From contig NZ_SOCT01000011.1 in the NCBI RefSeq assembly GCF_004364435.1, positions 85,367-149,366 of the forward strand: a stretch of DNA of 64,000 nucleotides, given 5' to 3'. Shown here piece after piece: positions 35,636-44,599 of this stretch. Below the pieces are notes generated by a model, which saw nothing but the letters and a program-made list of their open reading frames with translations, was not told the DNA's origin and made no database searches. A program made the position numbers and the translations under genes. How positions within the stretch are numbered: position 1 is the first letter of the stretch; each line of letters begins with the position of its first letter. The stretch comes from Pseudomonas sp. LP_7_YM. Its GTDB lineage: Bacteria > Pseudomonadota > Gammaproteobacteria > Pseudomonadales > Pseudomonadaceae.

Positions 35636-36646
35636 CGCGCCAGCATGGGCTTCTTCGAAGAAGAAGTCCTTCCAGCTGTCGGCCTTGTTTTTCAGCACGC
35701 CGATCTCGTGCAGTTTCTCGGCGTAGATGAAGGTGCGCTGCGGAACCACGGTGAAGTCGATTTCCGGGTCTGAGACGATCTTCTCTACCAATGGCAGCGG
35801 CAGTTTGGACTTCTCGACGTCGATGTACGTCTTCGCCGCTGCAGCCTTGTCGGCTTTGATGATCTGCTCGGCTTCTGCCAGCGCGTCGTAGAAGGCTTTG
35901 TAGGTTTTCGGGTTTTCGTCGTGGAATTTCTGCGTGGTGTAGAGCACGTTGAACGAGGCTTGACCGCCCAGCACGTCGTAAGAACTCAGCACTTTATGCA
36001 CCTTCGGGTTTTCCAGCTCCTGATACTGGAATGGCGGGCTGGAGAAGTGCGCGCTGATTTCCGAACCGCCCGCAATCAATGCCGCAGTAGCGTCCGGGTG
36101 CGGCAGGCTGACGGAGATGTTGTCGAACTTCTTGTAGTTATCGTTCCCGAACTGTTTCGCGGTCTCGATCTGCAAGGTGCGCGACTGGAAGCCCACGCCC
36201 GCCGCAGGCACAGCAATGCGGTCCTTGTCGGTGAAGTCGTTCAGGGTCTTCACCTCAGGCTTGTTGCTCAGGAGGTAATTGGGCATCGAACCTAGCGAAG
36301 CGATCGCCTTGACGTTCTGTTTGCCCTTTGTCCGGTCCCAGATGGTCAGCATCGGCGGTACACCGGCCGACACCACATCCAGAGCACCGGCCAGCAGCGC
36401 TTCGTTCATCGCGGTTGCGCCGGAAATGCTGTTCCAGTCGACCTTGATGTCGATGCCTTCTTCCTTACCGTGCTTCTCGATCAGCTTCTGCTGCTGCACC
36501 ACGTCGAGGATCAGATAGCCGATACCGAACTGTTGGGCGATGCTGATCTTGCCCTCGGCATGGGACGCGCTGCTCAGCAGAGCCCCAGCCAAGCCCAGTG
36601 TGGCGGCCAGTGCAGTGAGCGCCGGGCGTTTGGTAGATGTCCCCAT
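35627..36646 (-). CDS. Sulfonate/taurine-type ABC substrate-binding protein
   Basis: This 339-residue periplasmic protein is of the TauA/SsuA/NrtA fold. The signal peptide ends LSSASHAEG. Family motifs are QQFGIGYLILDVVQQQ, SGATAMNEALLAGALDVVSAGVPP and HPDATAALIAGGSEI. Organic sulfonates, sulfate esters or taurine are the likely ligands, given the TauD dioxygenase in the same cluster; the exact ligand cannot be read from sequence. It is the last gene of the cluster, and three tandem repeats overlap its stop. Confidence 0.83.
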   Translation of the reverse strand: MGTSTKRPALTALAATLGLAGALLSSASHAEGKISIAQQFGIGYLILDVVQQQKLIEKHGKEEGIDIKVDWNSISGATAMNEALLAGALDVVSAGVPPMLTIWDRTKGKQNVKAIASLGSMPNYLLSNKPEVKTLNDFTDKDRIAVPAAGVGFQSRTLQIETAKQFGNDNYKKFDNISVSLPHPDATAALIAGGSEISAHFSSPPFQYQELENPKVHKVLSSYDVLGGQASFNVLYTTQKFHDENPKTYKAFYDALAEAEQIIKADKAAAAKTYIDVEKSKLPLPLVEKIVSDPEIDFTVVPQRTFIYAEKLHEIGVLKNKADSWKDFFFEEAHAGAGS

Positions 36647-36732
36647 GAAATCCTCACATTGAAGCGGAAGTATCGAAGGGCTGGGTGGCCGGTCATGCCG
36701 CGCACTCAGCTTGTTGTCTTTTTATCGTCTGC

Positions 36733-37599
36733 TCAGCGCTGCATGCCCCAGCGCTTGACGGTCAGGCGCTCGACGTTGCTGAACAGCAGGTTTTCCACCA
36801 GCAGACCGATGATGATCACCGCCGCGAGACCCGCGAACACTTTGTCGGTGTACAGCTCGTTGCGGTTCTGGAAGATGTACCAGCCCAGACCGCCCTTGCC
36901 CGACGACGCACCAAACACCAACTCTGCGGCGATCAGGGTGCGCCAGGCGAATGCCCAGCCGATTTTCATTCCAGCCAGAATCGAGGGCAGCGCAGCGGGA
37001 ATCAGGATGTACCAGACGAAGCGCAAGCCCTTGAGGCCATAGTTGCGCCCGGCCATGCGCTGAGTTTCCGAAACCCCGAGAAAGCCCGCATATGTGTTCA
37101 GCGCCAGCGCCCACAACACCGAATGCACCAGCACGAAGATCAGACTGTTTTCGCCAAGGCCGAACCACAGCAGCGACAGAGGCAGCAGCGCGATGGCCGG
37201 CAGCGGGTTGAACATTGCGGTCAGCGTGCCGAGCAGATCGCGACCCAGCTGGGTAGAGACAGCCAGTGTGGTCAGTCCGAATGCCAGAACGATGCCGATC
37301 AGGTAGCCCTTGATCAGCACGGTCAGGGAAATCCATACCTTGGCCAGCAGCTCGCCGGTGACAATGCCATCGATAAAGGCCTTGGCGGTATCGAGAAAAC
37401 TGGGCAACAGCAAGTCGTTGCCTTGAATGCGCGCAACGATTTCCCAGAGCACCGCCAGGGCAATCAAGATGACGCTTTTGCGCACCCAGCTCTGCTGCCA
37501 GATGCGTTGCACGAGAGGGATGTCGCGGGCCAGGTCTTCCTGAGTGAAAGGCTCCAGCGCGACTTCATACTCCTCGCGAATGGGGGGTGAAAGGCTCAT
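36733..37599 (-). CDS. Sulfonate/taurine-type ABC permease
   Basis: This 288-residue SsuC/TauC-class inner-membrane permease has a cytosolic N-terminus of about 40 residues and six hydrophobic segments. The EAA-type loop ETQRMAGRNYGLKGLRFVWYILIPAALP (about 182-209) contacts the ATPase. AFAWRTLIAAELVFGASSGKGGLGWYIF matches the family C-terminal half. It lies between the ATPase and binding-protein genes on the same strand. Confidence 0.87.
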   Translation of the reverse strand: MSLSPPIREEYEVALEPFTQEDLARDIPLVQRIWQQSWVRKSVILIALAVLWEIVARIQGNDLLLPSFLDTAKAFIDGIVTGELLAKVWISLTVLIKGYLIGIVLAFGLTTLAVSTQLGRDLLGTLTAMFNPLPAIALLPLSLLWFGLGENSLIFVLVHSVLWALALNTYAGFLGVSETQRMAGRNYGLKGLRFVWYILIPAALPSILAGMKIGWAFAWRTLIAAELVFGASSGKGGLGWYIFQNRNELYTDKVFAGLAAVIIIGLLVENLLFSNVERLTVKRWGMQR

Positions 37600-37700
37600 G
37601 GTGGGAATCTCTTTTGGAGTCGACTCAGTCCCTGCAAGCGCCGGATGGCTCCTGCTGAGACGCGTTCAATGCCGGGATGCGGGGCTTGTGTGTGCCCGCC

Positions 37701-38582
37701 TCAATACGCGATACGAATATCCTGAAAGCGCAGATCCTGTTCCGGCGCGGGCGCTTCGCCCTCATCGAACAACAGCCGGTGGATGCGCTGCGCGGAGGCC
37801 TGGAAGTCGAAGCCGCCAAGGCTTTTCAAGCCGTATTGATGGCTGTTGATCTCGGCCCGTACGCGCCCCGGATGCGGCGACAGCAGCAAAATCCGGTTGC
37901 CCACCACCAGCGCTTCTTCGATGGAGTGAGTGACGAACAACAAGGTGAACCGCACCTCTTCCCACAGCTCCAGCAACTCCTCCTGCATCTTGCGCCGGGT
38001 CAAGGCATCGAGCGCGGCGAACGGCTCATCCATCAACAGGATTTTCGGCTGCATCGCCAGTGCGCGGGCAATCGCCACTCGCGCCTTCATGCCGCCGGAC
38101 AAGGTGTGCGGATACGCATTGGCGAACGCGCTCAAACCGACCTTCTCCAGATAATGCCGGGCGCGCTCTTCGGCCTCGCGACGCTTGAGCGTGCGCGAGG
38201 CCAGCAATGGGAACATGACGTTCTCGATCACCGTTTTCCACGGTGGCAACTGGTCAAACTCCTGAAACACCACGATCCGGTCCGGCCCTGGCTCCCTGAC
38301 CTGCTGACCGGCCAGACGGATCTGTCCTTCGCTGGGCTTGATGAAGCCGGCAACGGCCTTGAGCAACGTCGATTTGCCGCAACCCGATGGGCCGAGCAGG
38401 ACGAAGCGGTCCGCCGGATCGATTTCGAAACTGACTTGATGAGTGGCCCGCACCACGCGTTCCGGCGTGCGGTATTCAAGGCTCACGCCCTGGACTTGCA
38501 ATAGCGCTTCAGCGGTAGGCTGATTGGCCTGTTGCGCATTTGGGCGATTGCTAGCCGTGTGGCTTTGCAGAACAGCGTTCAT
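37701..38582 (-). CDS. Sulfonate/taurine-type ABC ATPase
   Basis: This 293-residue SsuB/TauB-class ATPase has Walker A GPSGCGKSTLL, signature LSGGMKARVAIARAL, Walker B ILLMDEPFAALDALTR and switch His VTHSIEEAL. A polar N-terminal extension of about 30 residues precedes the domain. AAGGAG lies upstream of the ATG. It is 43 bp from the dioxygenase start-side gene and 101 bp from the permease, so the four genes read as one operon: dioxygenase, ATPase, permease, binding protein. Confidence 0.88.
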   Translation of the reverse strand: MNAVLQSHTASNRPNAQQANQPTAEALLQVQGVSLEYRTPERVVRATHQVSFEIDPADRFVLLGPSGCGKSTLLKAVAGFIKPSEGQIRLAGQQVREPGPDRIVVFQEFDQLPPWKTVIENVMFPLLASRTLKRREAEERARHYLEKVGLSAFANAYPHTLSGGMKARVAIARALAMQPKILLMDEPFAALDALTRRKMQEELLELWEEVRFTLLFVTHSIEEALVVGNRILLLSPHPGRVRAEINSHQYGLKSLGGFDFQASAQRIHRLLFDEGEAPAPEQDLRFQDIRIAY

Positions 38583-38625
38583 GAAAACGGGGCTCCTTCA
38601 TTCAGGGCAGAAAGCAGTGCATGAA

Positions 38626-39522
38626 TCAGAACGGAGCGTCGCCCTGAATGGTGGTGCGGTGCAGGCGACGGCGCAGATGATCAGGGGTGCCGCCTGCCAG
38701 GTGGATCAGGGAACGGTTGTCCCAGAACACCATGTCATTTTCCTGCCATCGGTGGCGGTAGACGTTTTGCGCACGCACGCTGTGCGCATAGAGCTCGTCC
38801 AGAATTGCGCGACTTTCGTCTTCGGGAAGACCGACGATATGGGTGGTGAAACCCTCGCTGACGAACAGCGCCTTGCGGCCGTTTTCCGGGTGCGTGCGCA
38901 CGATCGGATGACTGACCACGGCTACTTGCGCCAACTGCTCGGCACTCAAGGTCGGACGCCAGTTCTCGGCATTGCGGCCGTCGCTGTAGCGCGAGGTGTA
39001 ACTGTGCACGGCGCTGCGCCCTTCGACAGCCTTGCGCAGGTGTTCAGGCAGGGTTTCCCAGGCCTGGTGCATGTCCGCAAACAGTGTGTCGCCCCCTTCG
39101 CTCGGCAATTCCTGGGCATAGAGCATGGAGCCCAGGCTTGGGAGTTCTTTATAGGACAGGTCCGAGTGCCAGTATTTGCCCGCATCACCCAGCCCCACCG
39201 GTTGGCCGTTCTCGACGATGTTGGAGACGATCAGGATTTCTGGATGATTGGCGAGCAGGAACTGCTTGAGTACGTGAATCTGCAAGACGCCAAAACGACG
39301 GCTGAAATCGATCTGCTGCTGCGGGGTGATCCGCTGATCACGGAACACCACAACGTGGTGATCCAGATGCGCGCGATGCACGCGGGCGAAATCGGCGTCA
39401 TTGAGCGGACGAGACAGGTCCAGCCCGACGATTTCCGCGCCCACCTTTTCGGTGAATGGACACACATCGAACTGCTGGTCCGGCGCTTGCTCGGAGGTAG
39501 AAGCCAGGGAGGCTGCGGGCAT
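38626..39522 (-). CDS. TauD/TfdA-family 2-oxoglutarate dioxygenase
   Basis: This 298-residue Fe(II)/2-oxoglutarate enzyme probably releases sulfite or sulfate from an imported organosulfur compound. The iron ligands are His and Asp in KYWHSDLSYKE and a distal His in RRLHRTTIQGD, with the 2-oxoglutarate Arg in the same segment. LFVSEGFTTHIVGLP and DNRSLIHLAGG are also typical. The sequence does not have the AtsK N-terminus, so taurine or another sulfonate is more likely than alkyl sulfate. GGAG precedes the ATG, and an AT-rich stretch at 39565-39610 probably holds the promoter. Confidence 0.85.
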   Translation of the reverse strand: MPAASLASTSEQAPDQQFDVCPFTEKVGAEIVGLDLSRPLNDADFARVHRAHLDHHVVVFRDQRITPQQQIDFSRRFGVLQIHVLKQFLLANHPEILIVSNIVENGQPVGLGDAGKYWHSDLSYKELPSLGSMLYAQELPSEGGDTLFADMHQAWETLPEHLRKAVEGRSAVHSYTSRYSDGRNAENWRPTLSAEQLAQVAVVSHPIVRTHPENGRKALFVSEGFTTHIVGLPEDESRAILDELYAHSVRAQNVYRHRWQENDMVFWDNRSLIHLAGGTPDHLRRRLHRTTIQGDAPF

Positions 39523-39650
39523 GAGAACTCCAACTCCAGAATGAGTGTGACCGTGGAGTCGGAACTTTATAGATATAAGAACTTAAATTTAAATACCGAT
39601 AGAGAATATGGATAGCGCTGAATGGACTAGCAGCGGCTCAATGCATATAC

Positions 39651-39682
39651 AAAAACGCCGACGCATGAACAAGCCGTCGGCG
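39651..39682 (-). terminator. Terminator of the downstream metQ-like gene
   Basis: Read on the minus strand, the 8-bp stem CGCCGACG / CGTCGGCG with an 11-nt loop runs into TTTTTG. It separates the metQ-like gene at 39816 from the dioxygenase operon. Confidence 0.8.
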
Positions 39683-39756
39683 CGAAAACGTGGAGCAGTC
39701 ATCGTAGCCCTGTGGCGGTATCGGGGGTCATGACGGTCGCGAAAGTGGTGTGTCAA

Positions 39757-39795
39757 TCACCGCCATCGCGAGCAAGCGCGCTCCCACCGTTTGAA
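39757..39795. repeat. REP-like unit
   Basis: ATCGCGAGCAAGCGCGCTCCCACCG resembles the REP arms at 25668 and 43536. It sits between the metQ-like stop and its terminator hairpin. Confidence 0.5.
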
Positions 39796-39815
39796 CTGCG
39801 AAACCTTTGCGCTCA

Positions 39816-40604
39816 TCAGAACGCTGGCAATACCGCGCCATCGTACTTCTTGTTGATGAAGTCTTTGACTTGCTGGCTGGTCAGCGCCTTGGACAGCTTC
39901 TCGATCGCGTCGGTGTGGGCGTTATCGGCGCGGGTTACGAGGAAGTTCACGTACGGCGAATCAGCACCTTCGATGATCAGCGCGTCTTTCTTCGGGTTCA
40001 GCTTGGCGTCCAGCGCGTAGTTGGTGTTAATCAAGTCCAGATCAACCTGGTCCAATGCGCGCGGTAGCAGAGCGGATTCCAGCTCGCGGAATTTCAGCTT
40101 TTTCGGGTTGGTGGCGATGTCTTTCGGAGTCGCCAGCGCGTTAGTCGGGTCTTTCAGGGTAATCAGACCATTCTTCTGCAGCAGGAGCAGGGCACGACCG
40201 GCGTTGCTGCCTTCGTTAGGAATGGCAACGGTTGCGCCTTCAGGCAACTGATCGATGGACTTCCATTTTTTGGAGTAACCGCCGAACGGTTCAACGTGGA
40301 CGCCTACGCCAGTCACCAGATTGGCGCCTTTGCCCTTGTTGAAGCCCTCCAGATAAGGTTTGGTCTGGAAGTAATTGGCGTCCAGGCGTTTCTCGTTCAA
40401 CTGCACGTTGGGCTGTACGTAGTCAGTGAACACCTTGATCTCCAGATCCACGCCTTCTTTGGCCAGTTCAGGCTTGATCAGCTCCAGGATCTCGGCGTGC
40501 GGAACGGCAGTTGCGCCGACGACCAGTTTCTCGGCAGCTTGTGCAGCGCTGATACCGAAAGAGAGGGCAGCCGCCAGTGCGGTGAACAAAAACGTCTTTT
40601 TCAT
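39816..40604 (-). CDS. metQ: Second MetQ/NlpA-family substrate-binding protein (orphan)
   Basis: These 262 residues have a signal peptide (ending SAAQAAEK) and the NlpA family pattern: VGATAVPHAEILELIKPEL, LNEKRLDANYFQTKPYLEGFN and LPEGATVAIPNEGSNAGRALLLL. It diverges from the metQ at 23012 throughout. No permease or ATPase lies beside it, so it may feed MetNI encoded at 23.8-25.6 kb or a transporter elsewhere. It has its own terminator. The sulfur context suggests methionine or a related ligand. Confidence 0.88.
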   Translation of the reverse strand: MKKTFLFTALAAALSFGISAAQAAEKLVVGATAVPHAEILELIKPELAKEGVDLEIKVFTDYVQPNVQLNEKRLDANYFQTKPYLEGFNKGKGANLVTGVGVHVEPFGGYSKKWKSIDQLPEGATVAIPNEGSNAGRALLLLQKNGLITLKDPTNALATPKDIATNPKKLKFRELESALLPRALDQVDLDLINTNYALDAKLNPKKDALIIEGADSPYVNFLVTRADNAHTDAIEKLSKALTSQQVKDFINKKYDGAVLPAF

Positions 40605-40860
40605 GCGATGTCCTTAGAGAAATTCTGGTCGCCTTGTGGGCAACTTTGTCTTGATGCCGCGGGCACGACCTTTGGAGGGTGGCGGCTGAAGCAGACATTA
40701 CCGAGATTTTTTATTCCGAGACAATACTTTTTATGCGGAGGTTTATTCTTTTTGGTTCTCAAAAAGCGTTTAGCCACTCGTTTGGACGCTGTGAAGACGC
40801 CGCCGCACAGTGTCAGGTGGGACAGGCTGCCACGGCCTTTGCCCCACCGATGCCCCGGTA

Positions 40861-41697
40861 TCAGCGGGTCGGTAGATTCAAATGCTGCGGCAGAATCTCC
40901 GTCCCGCTGCTGACCAGCAACGCAAAATGAATGACATTCTCAAGCTCCCTGGTGTTGCCCGGCCAGTAATGCGCTTCGAGCAGCTTTTGCGCGGCCTCGC
41001 TGATCAGCGGCATCTCAAAACCCAAACGCTGGCTGTAGATGCCCAGAAAATATTCAGCCAACGGCAGGATGTTCCCAGGCTGTTCGCGCAATGCGGGCAA
41101 ATCCAGCCGCCCCTCACTCAGGTAGCGGTAAAGCCGCTCGTGAAACTTTCCGGCAGCCACTGCAAGACTCAGATCGATGCTGGTCGCAGCCACCAATCGA
41201 ACGTCCACCGGGCTTGGCTGTGATGCCCCTACGCGGGTGACCTCGTGGTTCTCCAGGGCCGAGAGCAGCTTTGTCTGGATGGACATCGGCAAGTCGGCGA
41301 TTTCATCCAGATACAATGTCCCGCCTGTGGCAGAGCCGAACCAGCCAGCCCGACTGCTTACCGAACCGCTGTGCGCACCTGCCGTATAGCCAAATAATTC
41401 GGCATCGGCGTAGGTCGGACTGACAGCGCCGCAATTGACTGAGACAAACAACCCCGGACGGTCGCTGCCTCGGTGAATATGCCTGGCCAGTAACTCTTTC
41501 CCGGTTCCGGGTTCGCCACGGATCAGCACGGGTAGTTCCAGGGGCGCAAGTTGCTCCATTTCCTCGCGCAGGCGCCGGGAGCGCGGGTCGAAAAACACCA
41601 GCGCCTTGGCGCGAATGCTCAGAGGACTCTTTTCGGCGTCGGGGAACGTCAGCAGAGGTTGGCTAAGGGGCTGTTGTGAGGACGCGGAATGACTCAT
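40861..41697 (-). CDS. Truncated sigma-54 activator-like AAA+ protein without DNA-binding domain
   Basis: The 278 residues are almost only a central AAA+ domain. Walker A RGEPGTGKELLA, Walker B GGTLYLDEIADLP and the sensor/arginine-finger region VRLVAATS ... FHERLYRYL and WPGNTRELENV are present. Two things are missing. The GAFTGA loop that contacts sigma-54 reads GAHSGS, and the protein stops at PQHLNLPTR without the usual Fis-type helix-turn-helix. The minus strand after the stop shows no HTH in another frame. The SfnR group of organosulfur activators is the closest match by context. It may be an adaptor or a decaying regulator. Confidence 0.75.
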   Translation of the reverse strand: MSHSASSQQPLSQPLLTFPDAEKSPLSIRAKALVFFDPRSRRLREEMEQLAPLELPVLIRGEPGTGKELLARHIHRGSDRPGLFVSVNCGAVSPTYADAELFGYTAGAHSGSVSSRAGWFGSATGGTLYLDEIADLPMSIQTKLLSALENHEVTRVGASQPSPVDVRLVAATSIDLSLAVAAGKFHERLYRYLSEGRLDLPALREQPGNILPLAEYFLGIYSQRLGFEMPLISEAAQKLLEAHYWPGNTRELENVIHFALLVSSGTEILPQHLNLPTR

Positions 41698-41825
41698 GGC
41701 AAACTCCCGCCCAAGCCATCATTGCCTGGGCGTTAAAAAAAGGCCGCAGCGCCTGTCGGTTCACTGCGGCGAAAAAAATCGTGATCGGCGTATTTTCAGA
41801 CGCGACCCCTGTCGCGCACCTGCCT

Positions 41826-42407
41826 TCATGCGCGACGGCGTGTGAGTTGCTCGATCCGCCCCTGAAGGCGATACAGATAAGCGAAACCCTGCTCCCAGCG
41901 CTGGTGCCCGGATTTGACATTGATATGCCCGGCACCGCTGAGGATGCCGATCTCGGCACCCCAGTTGCGGGCCATTTCCATCGCACGCAACGCGCTGACG
42001 GCAGCGTCGTTGTCGGAGCTGACCACCTGCGCCGGAAACGGCAACAGCTGTTCAGGTACAGGCGCGAAATGGCGGATCGCCGGTGGGCAGTTAGGTCGTT
42101 CGACATCGGCAGGTGCCACCAGCAAAGCGCCACGGACTTGCCGCAGGGTGTCCAGCGGGGCCAATTGCGCCCAGTGAGCGACGGTCACGCAGCCCAGGCT
42201 GTGCGCGATCAAAATAACCGGTGAGTTATCGGCGGCAATCGCCCGCTGCAGCTCGCCCACCCAGTCTTCGCGACGCGGCTTGAGCCAGTCGGCCTGCTCC
42301 ACGCGCGTACTGTTCGGCAGGCTGTTCTGCCAGTGCGTTTGCCAATGGTCTTCGGCAGATCCTTGCCAGCCTGGCACGATCAGGTAACGGATCGATTCGT
42401 TGTGCAT
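41826..42407 (-). CDS. RBBP9/YdeN-family alpha/beta serine hydrolase
   Basis: This 193-residue hydrolase of the RBBP9/YdeN group has an IVPGWQGSAEDHWQTHW N-terminus, the nucleophile Ser in LIAHSLGCV, an Asp near SSDNDAAV and His in SGAGHINVKSG. The substrate is unknown. I start at MHNESIRYL because AGGAGG lies 8 bp ahead; an in-frame ATG six codons upstream would place that site inside the gene. It shares orientation with the truncated activator. Confidence 0.85.
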   Translation of the reverse strand: MHNESIRYLIVPGWQGSAEDHWQTHWQNSLPNSTRVEQADWLKPRREDWVGELQRAIAADNSPVILIAHSLGCVTVAHWAQLAPLDTLRQVRGALLVAPADVERPNCPPAIRHFAPVPEQLLPFPAQVVSSDNDAAVSALRAMEMARNWGAEIGILSGAGHINVKSGHQRWEQGFAYLYRLQGRIEQLTRRRA

Positions 42408-42546
42408 GGCCTTCGCCTCCTGCATCTTTTGCGTTCATGGTGGCGAGTATAGGGACGCGACATATATTCGAAAAAGAATAAGAAGATATTTGTTAATAGC
42501 TCAAAAACATATGCCGTCATCACCCGCTACTGCGCAGGGAAAAAAG

Positions 42547-42579
42547 AGGGCCACCCCCTGCCTTGAGGAGTAGCCCTGA
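42547..42579 (-). terminator. Minus-strand terminator-like hairpin in a gene-free gap
   Basis: Read on the minus strand, AGGGCTACTCC and a bulged GGGGGTGGCCCT pair around TCAAGGCA, followed by CTCTTTTTT. There is no convincing gene just before it on that strand, which raises the chance of a small RNA in 42580-42900. Confidence 0.55.
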
Positions 42580-42920
42580 AAAATCACAATGCCCGCCCCA
42601 ACTCGCCGGGGATGGGTAGAGCATACGGGGCAGTTGTTACAGAATCTTTATGCACAATGGTTTCCAGTGCAGACACACGGTCGGAGGGAGACCGGTTTGC
42701 CGGACGTGAAGCGTCGCTGCTGCATGCCAAGCAGGGGGCTATCCTGCAATGAAGGGTAAAGGGCTGAACCCGTGATCGTTGATCAACCAAGAGCGACATT
42801 GCGCTCCATTCGTCACGTGAATCTTCTTTTTCTCGCTGGCGTTTTATTGCAGGTTGAGCCAGATGCCTGGCCCTGCCTAAAAACCAGCGCAATGGTCCAC
42901 GTAACAAAAGAGGACTAACA
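42580..42920 (-). other. Gene-free stretch ending in a terminator: possible small RNA
   Basis: About 340 bp between the hydrolase and the DUF962 gene. The open 116-codon frame here is Arg- and Ser-rich, overlaps the divergent gene's start and matches nothing I know, so I do not call it a gene. The minus-strand hairpin at 42547-42579 makes a non-coding transcript plausible. No promoter is clear. Confidence 0.3.
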
Positions 42921-43457
42921 ATGAAAAACCTCATCGATCATCTCAGCCAATACGCGGCCTACCACCGCGACATGCGCAATATCATCACGCACTTCGTCGG
43001 CATTCCGCTGATCGTCCTCGCGGTGGCAGTGTTGTTATCGCGGCCCGGTTGGAGCAGCGTCTCGCTGGGTGGCTTGTGGATTTCACCGGCGCTGCTGGCG
43101 ACGTCGGCGGCCACCCTTTTTTACTTGCGGCTGGACCGGCCATTCGGCGTGCTGATGGGCGTTTTGCTTGCGCTGTGCCTGTGGGCGGGCGCCTGCCTTG
43201 CGCAACAGACAACCATGGTCTGGCTCAGCACCGGGATCGGGCTGTTCGTGGTGGGCTGGGTGATTCAATTCATCGGCCATTATTACGAGGGTCGCAAGCC
43301 GGCGTTCGTCGACGACCTCTCAGGCCTGATCATTGGCCCGCTGTTCGTGGTAGCGGAAGCGGCGTTCTTGCTGGGAATGAGGAGCAAGCTGCAGAGCAGC
43401 ATCGAAGGTAAGGCAGGCCGTACGCACAAGCGCAATCACAAAAAATCCCCGGCATGA
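42921..43457 (+). CDS. DUF962 / Mpo1-like membrane protein
   Basis: This 178-residue inner-membrane protein of the DUF962 (yeast Mpo1/YGL010w) family has the conserved start YAAYHRDMRNIITHFVGIPLIV, four hydrophobic segments and the second His motif FIGHYYEGRKPAFVDDL. Yeast Mpo1 is an Fe(II) dioxygenase of 2-hydroxy fatty acids that uses such His residues. A similar lipid role here is inference. The C-terminal tail is strongly basic (RTHKRNHKKSPA). AGAGGA precedes the ATG. Confidence 0.85.
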   Translation: MKNLIDHLSQYAAYHRDMRNIITHFVGIPLIVLAVAVLLSRPGWSSVSLGGLWISPALLATSAATLFYLRLDRPFGVLMGVLLALCLWAGACLAQQTTMVWLSTGIGLFVVGWVIQFIGHYYEGRKPAFVDDLSGLIIGPLFVVAEAAFLLGMRSKLQSSIEGKAGRTHKRNHKKSPA

Positions 43458-43464
43458 ATTACGT

Positions 43465-43560
43465 CCTGTGGAGTGAGATCGCTCACGACGACTGACTTTC
43501 AGGCTCCCAGGCTGCCCTGGATGTCCCGGCCTTTTTCGCGAGCAAGCTCACTCCCACAAC
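43465..43560. repeat. REP pair between DUF962 gene and cysA
   Basis: CCTGTGGAGTGAGATCGCTC (from 43465) and TTCGCGAGCAAGCTCACTCC (43536 onward, ending CCACAAC) are opposing arms of a REP doublet. It sits between convergent genes. Confidence 0.65.
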
Positions 43561-43606
43561 GTTGAATCACCCGATGATTGAGTGAATTACCTGGCTCCAA
43601 AAAGGG

Positions 43607-44596
43607 TTAGACATTGGTAACCTTCTGCCAGACCTTGGGCTTGAAGAACAAGGTCTCCCCGCGCGCCAGGTCGATCAGGCTGTCGTGGTCCTTGACCACT
43701 TCGGCTTCGATCAGCTCCGGTTGGCCTTCGACCTTGAGCGTCACGCGGGTGGTCGCGCCCAACGGGCGGATGTCACGCACTTGAGCAACGTGGTGCCCTT
43801 CCACTTCATGGCGCGACAATGACACTTCATGAGGACGGAACAACACGTGGTTGTCGTCGCCCAGATGCAGGCGGTTGGAATCGCCGAGGAAGTGGTAGAC
43901 GAAATCGCTGGCCGGATTCTCGTAGACCTCGCCCGGCGAGCCTATCTGCTCGATCACACCCTTGTTCATCACCACGATACGGTCGGCCACTTCCATGGCC
44001 TCTTCCTGGTCGTGAGTCACGAAAACCGAGGTCAGGTTGATGTCTTCGTGCAAACGCGCCAGCCAGCGACGCAGCTCCTTGCGCACCTTGGCGTCCAGCG
44101 CACCGAACGGCTCGTCCAGCAGCAGCACCTTGGGTTCTACCGCCAGCACACGAGCCAGCGCGATACGTTGACGCTGACCACCGGACAACTGCTCCGGATA
44201 ACGGTCGGCCAGCCAGTCCAGCTGCACCATGTTCAGCAGCTCATGCACCTTCATCGCGATCTGCGATTCATTCGGACGCTGCTTCTTGGGCTTCATGCGC
44301 AAGCCGAAGGCCACGTTGTCGAACACCGTCATGTGGCGGAACAAAGCGTAGTGCTGGAACACGAACCCGACGTTGCGATCTCGCACATCGTGGCCGGAGA
44401 CGTCTTCCCCGTGGAACACGATGTTGCCCTGATCGGGCGTTTCCAGACCGGCAATAATGCGCAGCAGCGTGGTTTTGCCGCAGCCGGACGGGCCGAGCAA
44501 CGCCACCAGCTCGCCACTCTGGATGTCCAGATTGATGCTGTTGAGGGCCTTGAAGGCGTTGAAATTCTTGCTGACGTTACGAACTTCGATCGACAT
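43607..44596 (-). CDS. cysA: Sulfate/thiosulfate ABC transporter ATPase
   Basis: CysA energises sulfate and thiosulfate uptake. The 329 residues have Walker A GPSGCGKTTLL, signature LSGGQRQRIALARVL, Walker B VLLLDEPFGALDAKVRKEL and switch His THDQEEAM. A C-terminal TOBE-like domain (LFRPHEVSLSRH) is typical of CysA. It is the last gene of oscA-sbp-cysT-cysW-cysA, 3 bp after cysW. Confidence 0.95.
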   Translation of the reverse strand: MSIEVRNVSKNFNAFKALNSINLDIQSGELVALLGPSGCGKTTLLRIIAGLETPDQGNIVFHGEDVSGHDVRDRNVGFVFQHYALFRHMTVFDNVAFGLRMKPKKQRPNESQIAMKVHELLNMVQLDWLADRYPEQLSGGQRQRIALARVLAVEPKVLLLDEPFGALDAKVRKELRRWLARLHEDINLTSVFVTHDQEEAMEVADRIVVMNKGVIEQIGSPGEVYENPASDFVYHFLGDSNRLHLGDDNHVLFRPHEVSLSRHEVEGHHVAQVRDIRPLGATTRVTLKVEGQPELIEAEVVKDHDSLIDLARGETLFFKPKVWQKVTNV

Positions 44597-44599
44597 GAA

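Noticed and set aside
38626..39522. AtsK-type alkylsulfatase identity for the dioxygenase
   Set aside because: The N-terminal and iron-site text fits the general TauD family better than AtsK as I remember it, so no specific symbol was given.
42584..42934. 116-codon minus-strand frame ending just before a terminator hairpin
   Set aside because: Arg/Ser-rich, no relatives known to me, overlaps the start of the divergent DUF962 gene; kept only as a possible non-coding RNA interval.
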